Assembly: GCF_900116715.1 (NCBI RefSeq)
Contig: NZ_FPBM01000002.1
Coordinates: forward strand, 598,589 to 662,588
Origin: Polaromonas sp. YR568
Lineage (GTDB): Bacteria > Pseudomonadota > Gammaproteobacteria > Burkholderiales > Burkholderiaceae_C
Direction of reading: 5' to 3'
Length of the DNA: 64,000 nucleotides
The notes under the pieces are model-generated. The model saw only the letters and a list, made by a program, of their open reading frames with translations, was not told the DNA's origin and did not search any database. Positions 57,410-64,000 of the stretch are shown piece after piece (within the stretch, counting starts at the first letter, position 1; the number at the start of each line of letters is the position of its first letter). A program made the position numbers and the translations under genes.

Positions 57410-58156
57410 ATGACAACTCCACAGGCACAACGGCCACCTTCGGGCATCTACCGCGCCCTGGTGTGGGGCCTGTTCCTCTTCTGCGTCAGCTTTGCACTGA
57501 TAGGCGGCGTCATCGCAGAGCACGCCATGACGCTGCTCAACTGCCAGCCCCACGCGGATATCCGGGCCGGCTCCTGCTCTTTTTTGAAGAACGCACTGGC
57601 GCTCAGGCTCACGCCCTTTCTGTCTGCAGACACGCCACTCGACTACCCCTTCATGCTGCTGCGCAATTTCTGGGGGCTCATCCTGGTCTGGCTGGCCGCC
57701 ATCGCCTGGAGCCGCCATGCCTGGCAACACCCCAGTTCGCCCAGCCCGGCCAGCACCGCCCGGCATGCGTCCGTGCCTGCAACCATTTCACTTCAGCAAA
57801 GCCTGCACCAGGTCTTGCAAGCCAGCTTCTGGATCCTGCTGATCGGGCTGATCGCGTTTTGCATCGCTTTCGGCACACCCTTCCTGAGCACTTATCTGGC
57901 GCGCGAAATACTGCAGATGATTGGATGCAACCCCGGCGCCTTTGACCCGCTGGTGTCGGCCTGCATGGCGAAGCTGGGCTTCTGGACGCCACGGTTGCAG
58001 CCCTTCCTGCTGCCCTTCCTGGGCCAGCTGGGCTCGCCGCTCTGGCTCTTCTGGCAGTTTGGCGATGTGCTGGCGTATTGGTCCGCGCTGATCGCCGCCG
58101 TGCTGGGCCTGAAGGTCTATGTCGCCCACCGCATCGCCGTCACCAAAGTCGCCTGA
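57410..58156 (+). CDS. Uncharacterised membrane protein with a duplicated Cys module, within the hopanoid cluster
   Basis: A 248-residue protein that I do not recognise. Four membrane segments are visible (about residues 15-37, 80-102, 138-160 and 215-240). The two halves look like copies of one module: hydrophobic segment, a loop with two cysteines, an RLxPFL motif, and a second hydrophobic segment. Module 1 has C45 and C56 (LLNCQPHADIRAGSC) and RLTPFL; module 2 has C173 and C185 (MIGCNPGAFDPLVSAC) and RLQPFL. The paired cysteines probably form disulfides in the periplasm. It lies between hpnC and hpnD with gaps of 64 and 39 bases on the same strand. A role in hopanoid transport or assembly is only inference. 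Confidence 0.8.
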   Translation: MTTPQAQRPPSGIYRALVWGLFLFCVSFALIGGVIAEHAMTLLNCQPHADIRAGSCSFLKNALALRLTPFLSADTPLDYPFMLLRNFWGLILVWLAAIAWSRHAWQHPSSPSPASTARHASVPATISLQQSLHQVLQASFWILLIGLIAFCIAFGTPFLSTYLAREILQMIGCNPGAFDPLVSACMAKLGFWTPRLQPFLLPFLGQLGSPLWLFWQFGDVLAYWSALIAAVLGLKVYVAHRIAVTKVA

Positions 58157-58195
58157 CGCGCATGCAGGCCTCAACTCCCATGGGACAATTGCCGC

Positions 58196-59038
58196 ATGAC
58201 GCCTGAGCAGTATGTCCAGCAAAAAGCCGCCGCATCCGGCAGCAGTTTCTATTACGCCTTCCTGTTTTTACCCAAAGAGCGGCGCGCCGCCATCACCGCC
58301 TTCTATGCCTTTTGCCGCGAGATCGACGATGTGGTGGACGAGGTCACCGACCCCGGCGTGGCCCGCACCAAGCTGGCCTGGTGGCAAACCGAGGTGCTCA
58401 AGTCCTACGCCGGTGAGCCGACCCACCCGGTGATGAAGGCGCTGATGCCGCTGACCGCCACCTACCGCATCGAAGCACGCCACCTGCAAGCCGTCATTGA
58501 CGGCTGCCAGATGGACCTGGAGCAAAACCGCTACCTCGACTTTCCCGGCCTCAAGCAGTACTGCCACCTGGTGGCCGGCATCGTGGGTGAGGTAGCCGCG
58601 CGCATCTTCGGCCAGGCCGACGAAGCCACCACGGCCTACGCCCACAAGCTGGGCCTGGCCTTTCAGCTGACCAACATCATCCGCGACGTGGGCGAAGACG
58701 CGATGCGCGGGCGTATCTATTTGCCCGTCAACGAGCTGCAGCAGTTTGACGTGAAGGCGCATGAAATTCTGAAGCGCCAGTACTCCGAGCGCTTCACCGC
58801 CCTCATGAAGTTTCAGACCGACCGCGCGCTGGCGCTGTATGACGAAGCGCTGGCCATGCTGCCCGAAACCGACCGCCGCGCGCAAAAACCCGGCCTCATG
58901 ATGGCCAGCATCTACCGCACCCTGCTTCGCGAAATCGCCGCTGACGGCTACCAGGTGCTGCACCAGCGGGTAAGCCTCACGCCGCTGCGCAAATTCTGGC
59001 TGGCGTGGAAGACCCAGGCCTTCGGGCGGATCCAATGA
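58196..59038 (+). CDS. hpnD: Presqualene diphosphate synthase HpnD
   Basis: A 280-residue squalene/phytoene synthase-family enzyme that joins two farnesyl diphosphates into presqualene diphosphate. The Asp-rich motifs are FYAFCREIDDVVDEVTD and IIRDVGEDAMRGRIYLP. It follows the hopanoid membrane protein and precedes hpnE. Confidence 0.93.
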   Translation: MTPEQYVQQKAAASGSSFYYAFLFLPKERRAAITAFYAFCREIDDVVDEVTDPGVARTKLAWWQTEVLKSYAGEPTHPVMKALMPLTATYRIEARHLQAVIDGCQMDLEQNRYLDFPGLKQYCHLVAGIVGEVAARIFGQADEATTAYAHKLGLAFQLTNIIRDVGEDAMRGRIYLPVNELQQFDVKAHEILKRQYSERFTALMKFQTDRALALYDEALAMLPETDRRAQKPGLMMASIYRTLLREIAADGYQVLHQRVSLTPLRKFWLAWKTQAFGRIQ

Positions 59039-59189
59039 GCCCCCACGCTCCCCACTTCGTGTGGTTCGCTGCACCCCGCGGGGGCGCTGCGCCTGCGGCC
59101 TGGCAAAGCCAGTTCCGCGGCCCCGGCTTGCATATAGCTCCTGTGATCGCTCATCGCACCTGTTCTCCGTTGCTGCCAGCGTGCAAGCC
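59039..59189. other. Intergenic spacer before hpnE with GC-rich repeat-like sequence
   Basis: The stretch carries CCCCACGCTCCCCACTTCG and CACCCCGCGGGGGCGCTG, the kind of GC-rich motif seen repeatedly between Comamonadaceae genes, including CCCCGCGGGG as a short palindrome. I see no gene or clear terminator. Confidence 0.4.
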
Positions 59190-60470
59190 ATGAGGGTTGC
59201 AGTGATTGGCGCCGGCTGGGCCGGCTGCGCCGCCGCCGTCGAGGCCACACGCCTGGGCTACCAGACCACGCTGTTTGAAACCGCCCGCATCCCCGGTGGC
59301 CGCGCCCGGCGTGTGGGCGGCACGGTGGCCGGTGAGGCCGTCGCCCTCGACAACGGCCAGCACATCCTGATCGGCGCCTACGCTGAAACGCTGCGCCTGA
59401 TGAAAGACCTGGGCATTGATCCCGACACCGCGTTGCTGCGCTTGCCGCTGACGCTGCGATTCCCCGACGGCAGCGGGCTGAAGCTGCCCAATTTGCCGGC
59501 GCCGCTGGACGCGCTCACCGGCATCATCCTGGCGCAGGGCTGGTCGCTGGCCGACAAGTTTTCGATGCTCAAAACCGCAGTGGGCTGGCAGCTCAAGAAA
59601 TTCCAGTGCGAGCCCGGCCAGTCGGTGGCGGATTTATGCCGGGGCCTGTCGCCCGGCGCCATGGCTTCGCTGATCGAGCCCCTCTGCGTGTCGGCCCTCA
59701 ACACGCCGGCTGAACGCGCCAGCGGCCAGGTCTTCCTGCGCGTGATGCACGACTCCCTCTTCTCCGAAAGCGGCGGCTCCAACCTGCTGCTGCCGCGCAC
59801 CGACCTCAGCGCCCTGCTGCCCGATGCGGCCCTGGCCTGGCTGAGCGCGCAAGGCGGCACAGCGCGTCTGGGTGCGCGCGTGCAGTCGATCGCGCCGGTC
59901 GGCTCCAGCTGGGTGGTAACCACCGACGTCAGCGCCGCGTTTGACTGCGTGGTGCTGGCCTGCCCGCCGAATGAGGCGGCCCGGCTGATCGAAGGCAGCG
60001 GCGTCGCGGCTGAAGACTGGCTCGCCCAGGCCGGCGGCCTGCAGCACGAAGCCTTGACGACCGTCTATGCCTGGGCGCCCGAAGCGCGGCTTGAGCAGCC
60101 CATGCTTGCGCTGCCCGCCGAGCCCAATGAGCCGGCCCAGTTTGTATTTGACCGCGGCCAGCTTGGCGGCCCGGCCGGCCTGCTGGCTTTTGTGATCAGC
60201 GCCAGCACCGGCGACAGCGCCGCGCTGACCACGCAAGTGCTCGCACAGGCAAAAGCGCAGCTGTGGCATTTGGGCATGGGCCCGCTGGAGGCGGTACAGA
60301 CCATCGTGGAAAAGCGCGCCACCTTTGCCTGCACGCCCGGCTTGCAGCGCCCCGGTGCCGATGTGGCGCACGGCCTTTGGGCCTGTGGCGATTACATCGA
60401 GGGGCCCTACCCCGCCACGCTGGAAGGCGCTGTGCGTTCAGGGCTGGAAGCGGCCCGGCGCCTGCACTGA
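59190..60470 (+). CDS. hpnE: Hydroxysqualene dehydroxylase HpnE
   Basis: A 426-residue FAD amine-oxidase-like enzyme that reduces hydroxysqualene to squalene. The dinucleotide-binding motif is VAVIGAGWAGCAAAVEATRL and the C-terminal FAD motif is LWACGDYIEGPYPATLEGAV. Start 59190 gives the canonical MRVAVIGAG; the open frame upstream is spacer. With hpnC and hpnD it completes squalene synthesis from farnesyl diphosphate; squalene-hopene cyclase is not in this window. Confidence 0.92.
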   Translation: MRVAVIGAGWAGCAAAVEATRLGYQTTLFETARIPGGRARRVGGTVAGEAVALDNGQHILIGAYAETLRLMKDLGIDPDTALLRLPLTLRFPDGSGLKLPNLPAPLDALTGIILAQGWSLADKFSMLKTAVGWQLKKFQCEPGQSVADLCRGLSPGAMASLIEPLCVSALNTPAERASGQVFLRVMHDSLFSESGGSNLLLPRTDLSALLPDAALAWLSAQGGTARLGARVQSIAPVGSSWVVTTDVSAAFDCVVLACPPNEAARLIEGSGVAAEDWLAQAGGLQHEALTTVYAWAPEARLEQPMLALPAEPNEPAQFVFDRGQLGGPAGLLAFVISASTGDSAALTTQVLAQAKAQLWHLGMGPLEAVQTIVEKRATFACTPGLQRPGADVAHGLWACGDYIEGPYPATLEGAVRSGLEAARRLH

Positions 60471-60489
60471 GCTGCTCCAGGCAAAAACG

Positions 60490-60548
60490 CCCCGATATTA
60501 AATCGATAGCAGCTCACGCTATCTCTATGCGGGTTTCAGGCGCTTTTC
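60490..60548. repeat. Dispersed repeat between hpnE and the glutathione transferase gene
   Basis: TATTAAATCGATAGCAGCTC followed by ACGCTATCTCTATGCGGG is a copy of the dispersed element. It overlaps the 3' end of the minus-strand glutathione transferase gene and supplies its last residues and stop codon. Confidence 0.55.
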
Positions 60549-61168
60549 GCCAGCAAGCGCACGGTGCGATAAGCCGGGCGCGAGAGGCAGCGCTTGAGCC
60601 ACTCGTCCACCCGAGGGCATTGCGCCATCAGGCTGGCGGCGCCCTGCACCCAGGCCAGGACTGAAGCCACGCAGATATCGGCTGCGGTGAAGCGCTCACC
60701 AGCCAGATACGGGCGGTCCTGCAGATGCTGGTCCAGCACACGCAGCGGTATCAAGAGGTGCCGCTCGGCATCATCGGCCAGCTGGGGTTTGCGCCTGTCC
60801 GCCGGCATCATGATGCGGTGCATCAAAAACGCCAGCGCGTCTTTCTCGCATTCGGTCACCACCCAGAAGCTCCAGCGCAGGATCTCGGCCTGCTCCGCAT
60901 GATCTTGCGCGGCCAGCAAAGGCGCGCCGGGTGTCTTGAAGCGTTCGGCCAGGTAGAGCACACAAGCCATGGACTCCCAGACTAGCACGCCGTCGTCGTC
61001 CACCACCGGAATGCGGCCATTCGGGTTGATGGCCAGGAACTCGGGCGTGCGCGTGGCGCCGCCGGCATAGGGTAGCGGAATGTGTTCGTGGGCCAGGCCC
61101 ATTTCGTGAACCAGCCAGAGCGGGCGTGCCGCGCGAGAGGCTGCTGTGCCGTAGATCTTGACTGTCAT
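60536..61168 (-). CDS. Glutathione S-transferase family protein
   Basis: A 210-residue cytosolic glutathione transferase-like protein. The thioredoxin-fold half starts KIYGTAASRAARPLWLVHEM and has the glutathione-binding NPNGRIPVVDDDGVLVWES, with the cis-proline and the ES pair. The helical half contains YLAGERFTAADICVASVLAW. The substrate cannot be inferred. Its end is formed by a dispersed repeat. Confidence 0.9.
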   Translation of the reverse strand: MTVKIYGTAASRAARPLWLVHEMGLAHEHIPLPYAGGATRTPEFLAINPNGRIPVVDDDGVLVWESMACVLYLAERFKTPGAPLLAAQDHAEQAEILRWSFWVVTECEKDALAFLMHRIMMPADRRKPQLADDAERHLLIPLRVLDQHLQDRPYLAGERFTAADICVASVLAWVQGAASLMAQCPRVDEWLKRCLSRPAYRTVRLLAKSA

Positions 61169-61202
61169 AAAAGCCCCTTAGAACCTGAACAGCCCGGCGG
61201 TT

Positions 61203-61898
61203 TCAACGCGGGAACAAATCACACAGCTCCGTCAGCGTGGCCACCGTCTCATGCGGCACTGCCGGGTGGGCCCACAGCTGGTCGGATCGGTTCACCCACA
61301 CCGTCTGCATGCCGCAGTTGAGTGCGCCCAGCACGTCGAGCGTGGCGTCGTCGCCCACATGCAGCACCTCGGTGGGCTGCACTTCAACCGCACCTGCGGC
61401 CGCATGAAAGATGCGCGGATCGGGCTTGCCCACGCCGAACTGCTGGGCGCTGATGTTGGCCTTGAAGTAGCCGTCGATGCCGATGCGCTTGATATCGGCA
61501 TTGCCGTTGGACACGGCTACCAGGGGGTAGCGGTCCGACAAAAACTCCAGCGCCAGCACGGCGTCCTCAAACAGCGTGACCTTGTTGCGCGCCTCGAAAA
61601 AAACATCAAAGGCCTTCTCGGCCAGCAAGGGGTCTTCGCGCGAGCGGTACAGCGCCAGCCGTATCGCCTCCCGGCGTATGGCGCTCAGGTTGTATTTGAG
61701 TTCGGGGCGCGAGCGGGTCACATGCTCGCGGATTTCATGCCGCGCCGCGGGGTTTGAAAACAGGGCCGCCGTCATGGGCGCATGCCGGCTGAGCCAGTCA
61801 TCCAGTGCTTTTTCGGCCCTTTCAATGGCGGGCCAGATCGGCCACAAGGTGTCATCGAGGTCGAGCGAGATGGCTTTGATGAGGGTCAGGTCGAGCAT
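61203..61898 (-). CDS. HAD-superfamily hydrolase (YigB-like phosphatase)
   Basis: A 231-residue haloacid dehalogenase-fold phosphatase. Motif I is AISLDLDDTLWPIWP, motif II VAVSNGN, motif III lysine VGKPDPRIF and motif IV HVGDDATLDVLGALNCG. It resembles YigB, which in E. coli can dephosphorylate a riboflavin precursor. Start 61898 (MLDLTLIKAISLDLDD) is preferred; a frame to 61976 would overlap the divergent hemH. Confidence 0.88.
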   Translation of the reverse strand: MLDLTLIKAISLDLDDTLWPIWPAIERAEKALDDWLSRHAPMTAALFSNPAARHEIREHVTRSRPELKYNLSAIRREAIRLALYRSREDPLLAEKAFDVFFEARNKVTLFEDAVLALEFLSDRYPLVAVSNGNADIKRIGIDGYFKANISAQQFGVGKPDPRIFHAAAGAVEVQPTEVLHVGDDATLDVLGALNCGMQTVWVNRSDQLWAHPAVPHETVATLTELCDLFPR

Positions 61899-61931
61899 AT
61901 GAAAGAACGAAGGGATAGGCGAGAATAACCC

Positions 61932-63062
61932 ATGTTTTTTCGCGCCCGCTTCTCCCCTGAACCCCCCTTCACCCATGGCGCGCCGCCGGCCGGCTCCTCC
62001 GCCTCCTCTACCACTACCGTCCTGCTGTGCAACCTGGGCACACCGGACGAGCCCACGGCCCCGGCGCTGCGCCGCTACCTCGCCGAATTTTTAAGCGACC
62101 CGCGTGTGGTCGAGATCCCCAAGCCGCTGTGGTGGCTGATCCTGCACGGCATCATCCTGCGCGTGCGGCCCAAAAAGTCTGCCGCCAAGTACGCCAGCAT
62201 CTGGATGAAAGAAGGCTCGCCGCTGCGCGTCTGGACAGAGAAGCAGGCCACCATGCTGCGCGGCTACCTGGCGGTGCGCGGCCAGCCCGTTGATGTGCGC
62301 TACGCCATGCGCTACGGCAACCCTTCCATCGCCTCGCAGCTGGACCGCCTCAAGGCAGACGGCGTGACGCGGGTGCTGATCCTGCCGGCCTATCCGCAAT
62401 ACAGCGGTACCACCACCGCCAGCGTGTTTGATGCGGTCTATGCCTGGGCCGCGCACATACGCCGCATCCCCGAGTTCCGCTTCGTCAACCATTACCACGA
62501 CCACGCCGGCTACATCGCCGCCCTGGCCGCGCGCGTGCGCGAGCACTGGCGCACGCAGGGCCGGGCTGAGCAGTTGGTCATGAGTTTTCACGGTGTGCCC
62601 GAGCGCACGCTGAAGCTGGGCGACCCCTACCACTGCGAATGCCACAAGACGGCCCGCCTGCTGGCGCACCAGCTGGGCCTGGAGCCCACGCAATACAAGG
62701 TGACCTTCCAGTCACGCTTTGGCAAGGCCAAGTGGCTGGAGCCCTATACCGAGCCCACGCTGGTAGCGATGGCGCAGGCCGGTGTAAAGCGTGTCGATGT
62801 GATCTGCCCAGGCTTTACCGGCGACTGCCTGGAAACGCTGGAAGAAATCAACATGGAAGCGCGTGAAGCCTTCCTGCACGCGGGCGGTACAGATTTTCAC
62901 TACATCCCCTGCCTGAACGACAGCCATGAATGGATCGCCGGGCTGGCCGAGGTGGCGCAGCAACATCTGGCGGGCTGGCCTGTGCAGGCCGATGCGGCGG
63001 AAACCGCCAAGGCGCAGGCGGCATCGCGCGAGCGGGCCCTGGCCCTGGGCGCAACCCGATAA
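61932..63062 (+). CDS. hemH: Ferrochelatase
   Basis: HemH inserts Fe2+ into protoporphyrin IX. The protein of 376 residues starts with a ~28-residue leader and then [20 protein letters not shown]. The catalytic histidine lies in [19 protein letters not shown], followed by [10 protein letters not shown]. The C-terminal ligand region is [20 protein letters not shown]. It is divergent from the HAD gene and converges on a Bug gene with a 16-base gap. Confidence 0.95.
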   Translation: MFFRARFSPEPPFTHGAPPAGSSASSTTTVLLCNLGTPDEPTAPALRRYLAEFLSDPRVVEIPKPLWWLILHGIILRVRPKKSAAKYASIWMKEGSPLRVWTEKQATMLRGYLAVRGQPVDVRYAMRYGNPSIASQLDRLKADGVTRVLILPAYPQYSGTTTASVFDAVYAWAAHIRRIPEFRFVNHYHDHAGYIAALAARVREHWRTQGRAEQLVMSFHGVPERTLKLGDPYHCECHKTARLLAHQLGLEPTQYKVTFQSRFGKAKWLEPYTEPTLVAMAQAGVKRVDVICPGFTGDCLETLEEINMEAREAFLHAGGTDFHYIPCLNDSHEWIAGLAEVAQQHLAGWPVQADAAETAKAQAASRERALALGATR

Positions 63063-63078
63063 AAAAAAGAGCCCCGGT

Positions 63079-64000
63079 TCAGGCTTTGAGCTTGAGCAAC
63101 TGCACCACCAGTTGCGTGGTCTTGTTGTCGAAGTCGATGAAATTGGAAAGATCCGGCCCCGACAGCCAGGACTGCTCCCAATAGGCCTGCTTGAGCGTTT
63201 TTTTCCACAGCTCATAAGCCAGCGAGGCCTTCACCGCCTCCACCATCTCGGCCTGCCGTGCGGCCGGCACGCCCTGGCCGGTAAACGCGGCGCGCCAGTT
63301 GGTGATGTCCACGTCCAGGCCCTGCTCGCGCACAGAGCGCACACCGTAAGTGGCTTTTTTGGATGACACGCCAATGGCGCGCAGCTTGCCGCTGGCGAGT
63401 TCCGCGCTGAAGGTGCCGTAGCCGGAAACCCCCGCCACAGCCTTGCCGCCCATCACCGCATCCACCAGCTCGAAGTTGCGGGCAAACGGCAGGTAGACCA
63501 CGTCTTCGGGCCGGCTGCCGGCCGCCTTGCCCAGCAGGCCGGCAAACACATGGTCCGCACCGCCGGCGGCGCCTATGGCCATAGGCGTTTGTTTGGCGTT
63601 GGCACGCAGGCGCTCCACCAGCTCGTTGATTGTCTTGATGGGCGATGCGGCCGCAACCACCACCACCGGGTAATCGGTGATCAGCCGCGCCACGGGTTTG
63701 ACCTTGGTCAGGTCAACGGCGGGCTTTTGCAGCGCCAGCGAACCGAGCAGGTTGCTGTCGCCCATGAAGAAAGCATTGGGGTCGGCGTTGTACTTCTGCA
63801 CATACCAGGCCAGGCCGGCGGTGCCGCCCCCACCCTCTTTGTTTTCGTACTCGATCTCGTCGGTGAGGCCCTGGCCGACCAGGGCGTCGCCCAGGGCGCG
63901 GCCCGCCTCATCGAGTGCGGTGCGTGACATGGCGGGAATGACAATGCGCAGCTTGGGGGCGAGCTTTTTGGGTGCGGGCTGGGCCCAGGCCGGTGCAGAG
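63079..64000 (-). CDS. Bug/TctC-like periplasmic binding protein (5' end outside window)
   Basis: This is the C-terminal part of a Bug-type binding protein; its frame remains open to the window edge. The upstream coding part ends a signal peptide (PAWAQPAPKKLAPKLRIVIP) and the mature part reads YENKEGGGGTAGLAWYVQKY. The conserved GAAGGADHVFAGLLGKAAGS and VSGYGTFSAELASGKLRAIG motifs fit the family, although the usual DNRxGAGG motif is replaced by NKEGGGGTAG. Ligand is unknown. It converges on hemH. Confidence 0.85.
   Translation of the reverse strand, partial: SAPAWAQPAPKKLAPKLRIVIPAMSRTALDEAGRALGDALVGQGLTDEIEYENKEGGGGTAGLAWYVQKYNADPNAFFMGDSNLLGSLALQKPAVDLTKVKPVARLITDYPVVVVAAASPIKTINELVERLRANAKQTPMAIGAAGGADHVFAGLLGKAAGSRPEDVVYLPFARNFELVDAVMGGKAVAGVSGYGTFSAELASGKLRAIGVSSKKATYGVRSVREQGLDVDITNWRAAFTGQGVPAARQAEMVEAVKASLAYELWKKTLKQAYWEQSWLSGPDLSNFIDFDNKTTQLVVQLLKLKA

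Noticed and set aside
59061..59189. Longer start for hpnE
   Set aside because: The extension reads through GC-rich spacer and the canonical FAD-binding start MRVAVIGAG lies at 59190.

Overview
The window is ordinary, gene-dense bacterial chromosome of high GC content. Gene content points to a betaproteobacterium of the order Burkholderiales, most likely family Comamonadaceae (Polaromonas, Rhodoferax or Variovorax type). The reasons are four orphan tripartite-tricarboxylate (Bug/TctC) binding proteins, a malonate gene set with malonyl-CoA decarboxylase, a small Trp-rich protein, hopanoid genes hpnC/hpnD/hpnE, and short dispersed repeats with a GCTATYAA...TAGC core of the kind I associate with that family. 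No phage, integrase, insertion sequence or CRISPR array is visible.

Layout. 1-2.3 kb: the 3' end of a fadE-type acyl-CoA dehydrogenase, a DUF5701 gene and a TetR regulator. 2.2-7.9 kb: a minus-strand malonate operon (GntR regulator, malonyl-CoA decarboxylase, Bug protein, enoyl-CoA hydratase, malonyl-CoA synthetase) behind a palindromic operator. 8-13.4 kb: an 8-bp tandem repeat, lgt, a LysR gene divergent from ilvD, a small Trp-rich protein and a cytochrome c. 13.4-19.4 kb: acs, a UPF0114 protein, nhaA, an oxalate/formate-type antiporter with an FNR-like box, and a compact 42-residue transcription unit. 19.4-23.4 kb: class II and class I fumarases, divergent across a Fur-like box, then murI. 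23.4-31.4 kb: a Bug protein, then a LysR regulator divergent from a sulfur-compound gene set (thiol dioxygenase-like cupin, four-domain rhodanese, Bug protein, C-S lyase, YeiH-type exporter). 31.4-37.1 kb: oppABCDF. 37.5-44.3 kb: an RND efflux operon with outer-membrane factor and an AcrR-type repressor. 45-51.8 kb: four tRNAs and tig-clpP-clpX-lon. 51.9-56.3 kb: a second RND pump. 56.5-60.5 kb: the hopanoid squalene genes hpnC-D-E with an uncharacterised duplicated-module membrane protein inserted. 60.5-64 kb: a glutathione transferase, a HAD phosphatase, hemH and a truncated Bug gene.

The best candidate for an undescribed system is the sulfur gene set at 24.7-31.4 kb. All its structural genes face one way behind a LysR-type promoter, and together they could bind a substrate, cleave C-S bonds, oxidise the thiol, transfer sulfane sulfur and export the inorganic product. 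Secondary candidates are the duplicated membrane protein in the hopanoid cluster and the free-standing 42-residue gene with its own promoter and terminator. All functional names rest on motifs read by eye; no database search was run.
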